Assembly (NCBI GenBank): GCA_946479255.1
Contig: CAMLFK010000032.1
Span: forward strand, 1 to 28,409
DNA length: 28,409 bases
Reading direction: 5' to 3'
DNA from: an uncultured Oxalobacteraceae bacterium
GTDB lineage: Bacteria > Pseudomonadota > Gammaproteobacteria > Burkholderiales > Burkholderiaceae
The notes beneath the pieces were generated by a model. It was not told where the DNA came from. It saw nothing but the letters and a program-made list of their open reading frames with translations, and ran no database searches. Shown piece by piece: positions 16,743 to 24,066 of this stretch (the first letter of the stretch is position 1; each line of letters starts with the position of its first letter). The translations under genes were made by a program, and so were the position numbers.

Positions 16743-17048
16743 ATGCCCATCAAACCCCAAGAACTGGCCGCCCTGATGGCCGAAGTGGAGCACGAAGACC
16801 CCATCGATTTCGCCGATCTGCCGTTTGGCGAAGACGAATTGCGCGAGCTGGTCGCGAACCACCTGTGCGAGATGGCGGCGGCCATGGAGAACTTCAGCAC
16901 CGAAGACCGGCTGATGACCTTGCTGGCGGTGTCGGCCAAGCTGGTGCTGGAAAACCTGGTGCTGCACCTGCAGTTGTTGCGCCGCCACGGCCTGCCGGTC
17001 GGCGACAGCGTCGAAGCCTTGTTGAGCCGGCTCAGGAAACCCGACTGA
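16743..17048 (+). CDS. Small acidic helical protein of unknown function
   Basis: I do not recognise this 101-residue protein. It is rich in Glu, Asp and Leu, without signal peptide, membrane segment, cysteine cluster or catalytic motif. Its predicted make-up is nearly all helical: an acidic first third (MAEVEHEDPIDFADLPFGEDELRELV), then an amphipathic stretch MTLLAVSAKLVLENLVLHLQLLRRHG that could form a dimerising helix. The start at 16743 is supported by GGAG six bases upstream. It is divergent from the MoaD/ThiS-like gene and lies 136 bases upstream of the PrsT-type lipoprotein gene on the same strand, with which it may or may not share a transcript. Confidence 0.75.
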   Translation: MPIKPQELAALMAEVEHEDPIDFADLPFGEDELRELVANHLCEMAAAMENFSTEDRLMTLLAVSAKLVLENLVLHLQLLRRHGLPVGDSVEALLSRLRKPD

Positions 17049-17098
17049 GCAGGCCCGCAAGGCATATTGCCATTCCACCAGTAGCCATGTCACTATGT

Positions 17099-17112
17099 CG
17101 GAGTTCGCTCCG
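17099..17112 (+). other. Short UUCG-loop hairpin before the TPR lipoprotein gene
   Basis: CGGAG (17099-17103), TTCG, CTCCG (17108-17112) form a compact stem with the very stable UUCG loop in the gap between the 101-residue gene and the lipoprotein gene. No T-run follows, so it is not a classical terminator. It could protect an mRNA end or weaken read-through. Confidence 0.3.
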
Positions 17113-17184
17113 AGGAACTTTTGCGCCCGCACTACCGGACCGTCCCGAACCCCAGCCCGACCACGAACACTTAGAGGAATTTAC

Positions 17185-19959
17185 ATGCCGCGTAGCGCAC
17201 ACAAGCTCACCATCCCCGCCGCCCTGGTTGCCGGTGCTTTCCTGCTGGGGGCAGGTGTCAGCGGATGCAAGAAGACCGAAACGCCCGCCGAGCTGGTGGC
17301 CGAGGCCAAGGCATATCAGCAAAAAGGCGACAACAAGGCCGCCCTGATCCAGCTCAAGAATGCGGTGGTGCAGAGTCCCGAGGACGCCGCCATCCGCCTG
17401 CAGCTGGCCCAGCTGTACATCGACATGGGCGACGCCGTGTCGGCCGAAAAGGAAATCCGCAAGGCCAGCAGCCTGGGGTCCCCGGCCGCCGCCACCCTGC
17501 CGATCCTGGCCAGCGCCCTGTCGATGCAAGGCCAGGCCAAGAAGGTGCTCGAAGAAACCGAAGCGTCGGCGGCCAGCGCCACGCCGGCCATGCTGGTCAC
17601 GCGCGGTCATGCCTTCCTGCAGATGGGCGAAGCGGACAAGGCCCGCGCCAGTTTCGAAGCGGCCCTGAAAGCCAATCCGGCCGACGGCAATGCGCTGATC
17701 GGGCTGGGCGGCTTGGCGCTGGGCCAGAAAAACGCCGAAGAAGCGCGCCGCCTGGCCGACGAGGCCGCCGCCAAGGATCCAAAGAACGCCGAAGTGTGGA
17801 TGTTCAAGGGCATGCTCGCGACCCGCGAGGCCAAGCCGGACATCGCCATTGCGGCCTTCAGCCAGGCCCTCGTGCTCAAGCCCGACCACCGCACCGCGCA
17901 CATCGAGAAAGCCTATGTCGAGATCGGTGCCGGCAAGTTCGACGCGGCGCGCGCCGACATCGAGGCGGCCCGCAAGAACGCACCGGGCAGCATCATCGTC
18001 ACCTATACCCAGGCCTTGCTCGACCACACCGAAGGCAAGCACGCCGCCGCGCTGGAATCGATCCAGAAAGTCTTGCGCGTGGCCCCGGAACACATGCCGA
18101 GCATCCTGCTGGCCGGTGCCATCCAGCTGAGCCTGGGCTCTTTTCAGCAAGCCGAACAGAATCTGAAGAAATACCTGGAGAAGTATCCCGACACGCTGTA
18201 TGCGCGCAAGCTGCTGGCGTCGACCCTGCTGCGCAGCAACCAGCCGACCGATGCCGCCGAAGCGCTGGCGCCGGTGCTGGCCAACTCCCAGGACCCGCAA
18301 CTGCTGGCGCTGGCGGGCGAGTCGTACATGCAGGTGCGTGATTTCGACAAGGCATCCGACTACTTCCAGAAGGCCAGCACCCTGGCCCCGAATACCGCCT
18401 CGCTGCACACCTCGCTGGGCTTGTCCAAGCTGGGCCAGGGCGACAACGCCAAGGCCATCAGCGAACTGGAGCTGGCCGCCAGCATGGATCCCAAGTCGCA
18501 GCAGGCCGGCATGGCGCTGGTGCGTACCCAGCTGGGCCTGAAGCAATACGACAAGGCGCTGGCGACCATCAAGGGCCTGGAAAAGCAGCAGCCGGAGAAC
18601 GCCGTCGTGCAAAACATGAAGGGCGGGGTCTACCTGGCCAAGGACGACGTGGCCAATGCCCGCCTGGCGTTTGAGAACGCCCTGAAGCTGCAGCCGAGCT
18701 ATTTCGCGGCCGTTGTCAACCTGGCCCAGCTGGACCTGCGCGAGAAGAAGACCGAGCAGGCCAAGAAGCGCTTCACGGCCTTCCTGGAAAAGGATAAGAA
18801 ACATATCGGCGCCATGGCCGCGCTGGCCGAGATCTCCACCCTGGAAAACAAGCCGGCCGAGGCCACCAAGTGGCTCGAGCGCGCCGTCAACGATAACCCG
18901 GGCGTCGTGGCCCCCGCCATGCAGCTCACCGGGCAATACATGCGCACCGGTGAAAAGCAAAAAGCGCTGACCCTGGCGCGCAAGCTGCAGACCGAAAACT
19001 CGGCCAACCCGGACTTGCTCGAACTGCTGGGCCAGGTCCAGCTGGCGAACGATGACCGGCCAGCGGCGCTGGAAACCTATAGCAAGCTGGTCAGCCTGCT
19101 GCCGAAATCGGCCCAGGCCCACTTGCGGCTGGCCGCTGTCCACGCCTTGCTCAAGAACGACAGCGCGGCCGAAGAGGACCTCAAGCGCGCCGCCACCCTG
19201 GAACCGGAAAACGTCCAGGTGCAGCTGGCGCTGGTGGAACTGGCGATGCGCAAGTCGGACCTGGATCATGCCCTGGCGCTGGCGCGCAAGCTGCAGAAGC
19301 AGAAGGCCCAGGGCGCGATCGGTCACCTGGTGGAAGGCGATATCTTGATGAACCAGAAGAAACCCGATCTGGCACTGCGTGCCTACGATCAGGCGTATGC
19401 CGCGCGGCCGTCCCCGCAGGTGCTGCTCAAAGCGGTGCAGGCGCTCAAGCAGAGCGGCAAGGCCAAGGAAGCCGACGCCCGCATGGCCGCCTATCTGAAA
19501 CAGCACCCGGCCGATCCGCTGGCCGTCATGTACGCGGGCGAAACCCAGCTGGGCGCCAAGCAGTACAAGGAAGCGGCCGTCAGCTTCGATACCGTCCTCA
19601 AGACCGCACCAAATAATGTGGTCGCACTCAATAACCTGGCCTGGACTTACCAGCAGCTCAAGGATCCGCGCGCGCTTGCCACCGCGGAACGTGCGATGAA
19701 GCTGGCACCCGAGTCGCCAGCCGTGCTCGACACCCTTGGATGGATCCTGGTGGAACAGGGTAACGCAGCGCGTGCGCTGCCCTTGTTACAGCAGGCAACG
19801 TCCCGTGCGCCATCCGCCGGCGAAATACGTTACCATTTAGCATTAGCTTTGTGGAAAGCTGGCGACAAGGCGAAAGCCAAGGCCGAACTGGAAAAATCAC
19901 TGGCGGGGCCGGCATTCGCAGCCAGCGACGAAGCCCGTGCCCTGCTGGCCAAGATGTGA
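17185..19959 (+). CDS. prsT: PEP-CTERM-system TPR-repeat lipoprotein (PrsT type)
   Basis: The 924-residue protein starts with a lipoprotein signal: basic MPRSAHK, a hydrophobic stretch, then GVSGC with Cys28 as the lipidation site. Everything after is a long array of tetratricopeptide repeats, roughly twenty (for example AKAYQQKGDNKAALIQLKNAVVQSPEDAAIRLQLAQLYIDMG). Length and layout match the putative PEP-CTERM-system TPR lipoprotein family known as PrsT. These are found with exosortase systems and are thought to act as a periplasmic scaffold in exopolysaccharide or surface-protein assembly. The start is set by AGAGGA upstream of the ATG at 17185, which also puts the signal peptide at the true N terminus. 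It stands 170 bases before two exosortase-associated acyltransferase genes on the same strand. Repeat-level similarity is internal and typical of TPR proteins. Confidence 0.92.
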   Translation: MPRSAHKLTIPAALVAGAFLLGAGVSGCKKTETPAELVAEAKAYQQKGDNKAALIQLKNAVVQSPEDAAIRLQLAQLYIDMGDAVSAEKEIRKASSLGSPAAATLPILASALSMQGQAKKVLEETEASAASATPAMLVTRGHAFLQMGEADKARASFEAALKANPADGNALIGLGGLALGQKNAEEARRLADEAAAKDPKNAEVWMFKGMLATREAKPDIAIAAFSQALVLKPDHRTAHIEKAYVEIGAGKFDAARADIEAARKNAPGSIIVTYTQALLDHTEGKHAAALESIQKVLRVAPEHMPSILLAGAIQLSLGSFQQAEQNLKKYLEKYPDTLYARKLLASTLLRSNQPTDAAEALAPVLANSQDPQLLALAGESYMQVRDFDKASDYFQKASTLAPNTASLHTSLGLSKLGQGDNAKAISELELAASMDPKSQQAGMALVRTQLGLKQYDKALATIKGLEKQQPENAVVQNMKGGVYLAKDDVANARLAFENALKLQPSYFAAVVNLAQLDLREKKTEQAKKRFTAFLEKDKKHIGAMAALAEISTLENKPAEATKWLERAVNDNPGVVAPAMQLTGQYMRTGEKQKALTLARKLQTENSANPDLLELLGQVQLANDDRPAALETYSKLVSLLPKSAQAHLRLAAVHALLKNDSAAEEDLKRAATLEPENVQVQLALVELAMRKSDLDHALALARKLQKQKAQGAIGHLVEGDILMNQKKPDLALRAYDQAYAARPSPQVLLKAVQALKQSGKAKEADARMAAYLKQHPADPLAVMYAGETQLGAKQYKEAAVSFDTVLKTAPNNVVALNNLAWTYQQLKDPRALATAERAMKLAPESPAVLDTLGWILVEQGNAARALPLLQQATSRAPSAGEIRYHLALALWKAGDKAKAKAELEKSLAGPAFAASDEARALLAKM

Positions 19960-20129
19960 TCCGAGCGCCTGAAACCGAGGAGAACTGTAGCAAGACATGT
20001 GTGTTCCTAGCTGATAGCTGAGGCCGGTTGCCGTGCTTTTCCGATCAATCTGAGTTATTCTTTCGGGAATAATTATTTTTTGACCTGGGGAAAGCTTTGA
20101 GCAGTTTCCCCTTCGGCAGAGGTATCCAT

Positions 20130-20948
20130 ATGCGGCTGTGGGACGTATTTTTCGGCGACCAGGATCTGCTCGTTCCATACTTCAGATTTCGTGAAGTCGC
20201 GCAAGACGACCCAAACCGGCCTGAACTGCGCGAGATTTTCAAGCTGCGTTACGAGGTGTATTGCCTCGAGCGAGCTTTTCTGGACGCCGAAGTATTCACG
20301 GAAGGCATGGAAACGGACGAATTCGACCGTCATTCGTTCCTGTTCGGCGGTTTTCATCGTGACGATGACTTCATCGTTGGCACGGTGCGGCTGGTGCAGC
20401 CTGGCCCGGAACAACAATACCCGTGGCAAGAACACTGCACGGCGTTCGCGGAGTTTAAGTTGCCGCCGCGCGAGCAATCGGGAGAAGTGTCGCGCCTGGT
20501 CGTACGTAAGACTTACCGCCGCCGGCGCGGCGATTCGATGGAAGGTATTTCGCAGGAGTTCCGCGAAAAGGGCACGACGGCAAGCATCAAACCGGCCAAG
20601 TCGGCAGGAGAGCAGCGTGGCAACAGCCCGCTGTTGCTGCTCGGCTTATACCGCGAGATGTACCGCCATAGCCGCGCCAACGGGATTCGCTATTGGTATG
20701 CGGCGATGGAACGTTCGCTGGCGCGCTCGCTGGACAGGATGGGCTTCCGGTTCGAGCCGATCGGCCCCAAGGTGGATTACTACGGTCCGGTGATTCCTCA
20801 CATGGTCGATCTGGACGAGTGCATGTCGCGCTTGAAGCAACAGAACCAGTTCCTGCATGCCTGGTTCAACGATCTACCCATCCCCTTGCCGGTGCGGATT
20901 AAGACCAGATTTGCCAACTGGCGCTCGTCCAGAGCGACCCGCAGCTGA
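20130..20948 (+). CDS. PEP-CTERM/exosortase-associated acyltransferase, first copy (LuxI-like fold)
   Basis: The 272-residue protein belongs to the putative exosortase-system acyltransferases, related to N-acyl amino acid and acyl-homoserine-lactone synthases. The LuxI-like pattern is visible: FKLRYEVYCLE (Arg40), ETDEFDRHS (61-69, acidic pair), VGTVRLV (83-89) and GEVSRLVV (118-125). It has no signal peptide or membrane segment. The expected reaction is transfer of a fatty acyl group from acyl-ACP or acyl-CoA to an amino compound; the product is unknown. The ATG at 20130 has AGAGGT six bases upstream; a TTG eleven codons earlier lacks a site. It is followed 24 bases later by a paralogue, so the two form an operon. 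Confidence 0.9.
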   Translation: MRLWDVFFGDQDLLVPYFRFREVAQDDPNRPELREIFKLRYEVYCLERAFLDAEVFTEGMETDEFDRHSFLFGGFHRDDDFIVGTVRLVQPGPEQQYPWQEHCTAFAEFKLPPREQSGEVSRLVVRKTYRRRRGDSMEGISQEFREKGTTASIKPAKSAGEQRGNSPLLLLGLYREMYRHSRANGIRYWYAAMERSLARSLDRMGFRFEPIGPKVDYYGPVIPHMVDLDECMSRLKQQNQFLHAWFNDLPIPLPVRIKTRFANWRSSRATRS

Positions 20949-20972
20949 GGGGACTATATAGAAAGAGTGTGA

Positions 20973-21833
20973 ATGAATTTCGTGTTTGCTAATCTCGAAT
21001 ACAATGCGTTTCTTTCGCGCGCCGAATTTGGGTCGCACGAAGAAACAGTCGATCATGTCAACCGCCAGATTTTTCGCTCCTTCCATGGACACAAGCAAGG
21101 CAGCGTACCCAACGATATCTTCAAGCTGCGGCACGACGTTTACTGCATCGAATGCGCCTTCCTCAATCCGGAAGACTCTTACGACGGCATGGAATTCGAC
21201 GACTACGACGACAATGCCATGCATTTCGCCGCCTACACCATGGATGAATCGCTGGTCGGCACGGTACGCCTGGTAATGCCGGTGGCCCCGCGCTGCTTCC
21301 CGTTTGAGTTGCATTGCAGCACGTTCCCCTCCTATGACATGCCGGCGCGCGAATTGTGCGGGGAAGTATCACGCCTGGCCGTCAAGCGCAGCCACCGGCG
21401 CCGCCGCGCCGATAGCCTGATGGGTTTCCCCGGCATCTTGCCGGGAGAAGGCGATGTGGCGCTCAGTCCCGAAGTGGAACGGCGCGACCGCAGCTCGCCG
21501 ATGCTGCTGCTGGGCATGTACCGCGAAATGGTCCGCTACAGCCGCCAGCGCGGCATCCGCTACCTGTTTGCCGCGATGGAGCGCTCGCTGGCCCGTTCAC
21601 TCAAGCGCATGGGCTTTCAGTTCGTGCCGATCGGGCCGGAAGCCGACTACTACGGCGCGGTGACCCCCTTCGTCCTCGACCTCGATCACCTGACCGAAAA
21701 CCTGTCGAAAGCCAGTCCATCGCTGGCCGCCTGGTTCGACGAAAAGCCGCTGGTGTTCGCGCGCCCCAATTCCACGCTGGTACGCTTGCATGGGGACGGC
21801 AAGACCTCGGCTTTACTTACTGATATCGATTAA
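20973..21833 (+). CDS. PEP-CTERM/exosortase-associated acyltransferase, second copy (LuxI-like fold)
   Basis: This 286-residue paralogue shares with the first copy the blocks IFKLRHDVYCIECAFL, DDYDDNAMHF, VGTVRLVMP, GEVSRLAVKRSHRRRRADS, LLLGMYREM-YSR-RGIRY, AAMERSLARSLKRMGF and PIGPEADYYGAV. The N-terminal 45 residues and the C-terminal tail differ, which suggests that acyl or amino specificity has diverged after duplication. The ATG at 20973 has a weak AGAG site, in line with coupling to the first copy. Its last 21 bases overlap the 3' end of the E1-like gene on the other strand, so the two genes share convergent ends. Function beyond the family assignment is inferred. Confidence 0.9.
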   Translation: MNFVFANLEYNAFLSRAEFGSHEETVDHVNRQIFRSFHGHKQGSVPNDIFKLRHDVYCIECAFLNPEDSYDGMEFDDYDDNAMHFAAYTMDESLVGTVRLVMPVAPRCFPFELHCSTFPSYDMPARELCGEVSRLAVKRSHRRRRADSLMGFPGILPGEGDVALSPEVERRDRSSPMLLLGMYREMVRYSRQRGIRYLFAAMERSLARSLKRMGFQFVPIGPEADYYGAVTPFVLDLDHLTENLSKASPSLAAWFDEKPLVFARPNSTLVRLHGDGKTSALLTDID

Positions 21834-22643
21834 TTTGGTGCCGTGATTGCGGAAGCTGTGCACCACCATCATCGGCGCGGCAGGCACCTTCATTCCGGCC
21901 AGCAGGTCGTGCATCATCGACACCGCCATCGCCGCCACCGTGAAACTGCCCACGGAAATTTGCGAGGCCGGGCATGGGCGGCCATCTTCCATGATGGTCA
22001 GGGCCTTGGCGACCTGGTCAACCACTTGCTGGTCGAGGTGGGCGCCGATCCGGCCCATGATCTTGGCAAACACCGCTGCGTAACTGGCATCGCCCTCGCT
22101 GGCGGCGCTGCGCATATCATTCTCCAGGATAGTCGCCAGGGAATCCTTTGAGCCGGCCGGGAAATACAGGACGCCGGCGCCGTAGCCGATCGACAGCGCG
22201 GTAAAGACCGGTTTGCCCTGGTCCTGGGCGACCGTATGCAAGCTCAGGATGGCTTCCAGGTCGAGAAAATCGATCGTGTCGAAAATGATGTCGACCTTGC
22301 TGACCAGCTCCAGCGCATTGTCCTTGTCGAGATTGGCATTCACCGCTTCCACCTGTGCTTCCGGATTGATGCGCAGGATCTGCTTTTTGAGGGCGTCGAC
22401 CTTGGCACGGCCGATATCCTCGAAGTCATAGAACTGGCGGTTCAGGTTATGCGCGTCGACCGTGTCGCCGTCAATCAGCACAAAATTACAAAAACCCATG
22501 CGGGTCGCTGCGATGGCGGTCGAAGCGCCCAGGCCGCAGCCGGCGATCAATAGCCGGGTCTTGCGGATCAGTGCCTGGGTATCGCCGTCAATATAGCCGC
22601 TGTTGCGCATTACAAAGGTGTCGTAGTTGAACTGGGTAGGCAT
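21813..22643 (-). CDS. ThiF/E1-like adenylyltransferase
   Basis: The 276-residue protein has the nucleotide-binding features of ubiquitin-activating (E1)/ThiF/MoeB enzymes: GCGLGAS (35-41), the acidic DGDTVD (58-63), NLNRQF (66-71), a lysine in GRAKVDALK (78-86), and DTIDF (122-126). It should adenylate a carboxylate with ATP. It lacks the paired CxxC zinc motif of MoeB/ThiF and shows no obvious catalytic-cysteine loop; the only conserved-looking late cysteine is in RPCPASQ. It is therefore an atypical, perhaps peptide- or amino-acid-directed E1. The start at 22643 has GGAG six bases upstream. It faces two exosortase-associated acyltransferase genes and overlaps the second by 21 bases. A link to acylated amino acids or to the Gly-Gly protein at 16358 is speculation. 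Confidence 0.88.
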   Translation of the reverse strand: MPTQFNYDTFVMRNSGYIDGDTQALIRKTRLLIAGCGLGASTAIAATRMGFCNFVLIDGDTVDAHNLNRQFYDFEDIGRAKVDALKKQILRINPEAQVEAVNANLDKDNALELVSKVDIIFDTIDFLDLEAILSLHTVAQDQGKPVFTALSIGYGAGVLYFPAGSKDSLATILENDMRSAASEGDASYAAVFAKIMGRIGAHLDQQVVDQVAKALTIMEDGRPCPASQISVGSFTVAAMAVSMMHDLLAGMKVPAAPMMVVHSFRNHGTKLIDISK

Positions 22644-22914
22644 AAAGACTCCGGAGAAGGATGTGGCGGGTAGCGATGCGTCGATGCCGCCGGCGGTCGG
22701 TGGACGAGATCTGAATCATAGTGCAAATCGTTGATCGTGTGCATCGCCCAGCAGGGAGCCGGACGGTTTGTCGGAAAATATTACAGTCGTGCTTAGTTAA
22801 ATGACGGCTGAAGCGGGGCATCGACCGCCTCGTCGGCGCGCCCTAACAAGAAACTTTAACTTTAAACCATTTTTAATTCCATTAAGAAACATTGCCTGCT
22901 TGGCGGTCCCGGAA

Positions 22915-22932
22915 CTGTCGGCATTTCTTACA
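22915..22932 (+). promoter_or_regulatory. Enhancer-like motif (candidate activator site) of the PEP-CTERM gene
   Basis: CTGTCG (22915-22920), four spacer bases, then TTCTTACA (22925-22932). The same split motif with the same spacer length occurs on the minus strand at 27124-27107 before the HprK-related operon. Each copy ends 96-97 bp before the -24 element of a sigma-54 promoter, the usual place for an NtrC-type activator site. Outer bases TGT...ACA form a partial dyad. PrsR is the likely protein, by knowledge of PEP-CTERM systems. Confidence 0.65.
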
Positions 22933-23029
22933 CCTATACTTTTCGGTCAAGATTTCTGCTGATCCACAAAGCGCGCCGATTTAGTTTCCCCCTATGAGAC
23001 AGTAGTAAAAATTACGAAAAGCTGAAAGC

Positions 23030-23045
23030 TGGCACACCGATTGCT
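23030..23045 (+). promoter_or_regulatory. Sigma-54 (-24/-12) promoter of the PEP-CTERM gene
   Basis: TGGCAC (23030-23035), five bases, TTGC (23041-23044) and T match the RpoN consensus with exact spacing between the GG and GC pairs. It lies about 63 bases before the ATG at 23108. RpoN control of PEP-CTERM genes together with the PrsK/PrsR two-component system has been reported in related betaproteobacteria. Confidence 0.88.
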
Positions 23046-23107
23046 TATAGGGATACGTCGCTGATTCAGATCAAGCGCCTTACAAACAATTATTGAGGAA
23101 CCGCAAA

Positions 23108-23959
23108 ATGAAAATGATTAAACTGCTGGCCGCTCTGTCGCTGGGTTTCGCCGCCGCCGCCGCTTCCGCCGCTCCGCTGGATTCGATCACCGGTGACTTT
23201 AAAATGAAATTCTCGGGCATGACCACCGGGACCAACACCTTGGGTGCGAGCAATGAAAAGACCTGGGGTGTCGGCTACGTGACCGAACTCGTGTCGACCA
23301 CCGACGGCACCAAATGGCAAGCCGGCGACGGCGGCCAGTACCTGTACTACATGCTGTACGGTATCGCTGATGCCAGCACCCAGAACAACGGCACCAACTT
23401 CTCGATCTTCAACGAAGGCGCAACCGGCGGCGGCGCCGACGGCAAAATCCACGTTGACTTCTTCCGCAGCAATGTCAACCTGAACACCGTGTACCCGCTG
23501 TACACCGCCAATCCACAAGGCCGCACCGGTTTCGGCACTTACAGCATGTTCGCCGGCTTCGAAAACTACCTGCAACTGGAACTGCAAGAAAAGGTCAACG
23601 CGGATAATCCATTGACGCTTGGCTACGACGAGTCGAAGGCTACCCTGGTTCAGACCGCGCTGGGCCTGGTTCTGCCAACCACCGGCACTGGTAACTTCTT
23701 CGCCAATGCAGTCGGCGGCACCGCCAAGACCCAGTACGACACCAATGCCGACCTGTATGGCTACGACATGCACGGCAAGTTTGACCTGAGCGTCAACCGC
23801 AAGTGCAACGCCGCTGGCAACACCGCCGGCACCTGCTTCGCTGGCGTGATCGACGATCCAGTCATCGGCACCAAGATCCCTGAGCCAGCATCGCTGGCCC
23901 TGTTCGGCCTGGGTCTGGCTGGCGTGGCAGCACTGCGTCGTCGTCGTCGCGCTGCTTAA
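23108..23959 (+). CDS. PEP-CTERM sorting-domain surface protein
   Basis: The 283-residue secreted protein has a signal peptide (MKMIKLLAALSLGFAAAAASA, cleavage before APLD) and a perfect C-terminal sorting signal: PEPASLALFGLGLAGVAALRRRRRAA, that is the Pro-Glu-Pro motif, a hydrophobic helix and a basic end. An exosortase (XrtA type) should cut at this signal and pass the protein to the cell surface or exopolysaccharide matrix. The middle, rich in Gly, Thr, Asn and aromatic residues, contains a lone cysteine pair near the end (KCNAAGNTAGTC), and otherwise matches no domain I know. The start at 23108 follows GAGGAA, and the gene has a sigma-54 promoter and upstream motif. It ends at a strong bidirectional terminator. 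Such proteins are linked to floc and biofilm formation. Confidence 0.94.
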   Translation: MKMIKLLAALSLGFAAAAASAAPLDSITGDFKMKFSGMTTGTNTLGASNEKTWGVGYVTELVSTTDGTKWQAGDGGQYLYYMLYGIADASTQNNGTNFSIFNEGATGGGADGKIHVDFFRSNVNLNTVYPLYTANPQGRTGFGTYSMFAGFENYLQLELQEKVNADNPLTLGYDESKATLVQTALGLVLPTTGTGNFFANAVGGTAKTQYDTNADLYGYDMHGKFDLSVNRKCNAAGNTAGTCFAGVIDDPVIGTKIPEPASLALFGLGLAGVAALRRRRRAA

Positions 23960-23982
23960 TAGCACCGGCTAGCTGTACCGAT

Positions 23983-24018
23983 AAAAACTGCATGGTTTCG
24001 GCCATGCAGTTTTTTTTT
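23983..24018. terminator. Bidirectional intrinsic terminator shared by convergent genes
   Basis: AAAAACTGCATGG (23983-23995) and CCATGCAGTTTTT (24002-24014) form a 13-bp perfect stem around TTTCGG, followed by four more T residues on the plus strand. The A-run on the left gives a T-run for minus-strand transcripts. It closes both the PEP-CTERM gene and the HprK-related operon. Confidence 0.95.
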
Positions 24019-24066
24019 CGTCTGGAGAAAAGTACAAGTCCGGCGGCCATGGCCGGTAAAGCGTGC

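Larger units (their letters stand above)
22644..23107. other. Divergent intergenic region upstream of the PEP-CTERM gene
   Basis: The 464-base region separates the E1-like gene from the PEP-CTERM gene. Its right half holds a sigma-54 promoter and an upstream enhancer-like motif (listed separately). The part around 22846-22890 is AT-rich, with a doubled AACTTT, and may contain the minus-strand promoter of the E1-like gene. No coding frame with a convincing ribosome site was seen. Confidence 0.6.

Noticed and set aside
17032..19506. Very long minus-strand open frame opposite prsT
   Set aside because: The plus strand encodes a clear TPR lipoprotein with signal and ribosome site; the antisense product only mirrors its repeats.
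20055..20082. Hairpin TTATTC-TTTCGG-GAATAA followed by a T-rich stretch after prsT
   Set aside because: The stem has a single GC pair and the T-run is interrupted, so it is too weak to call as a terminator.
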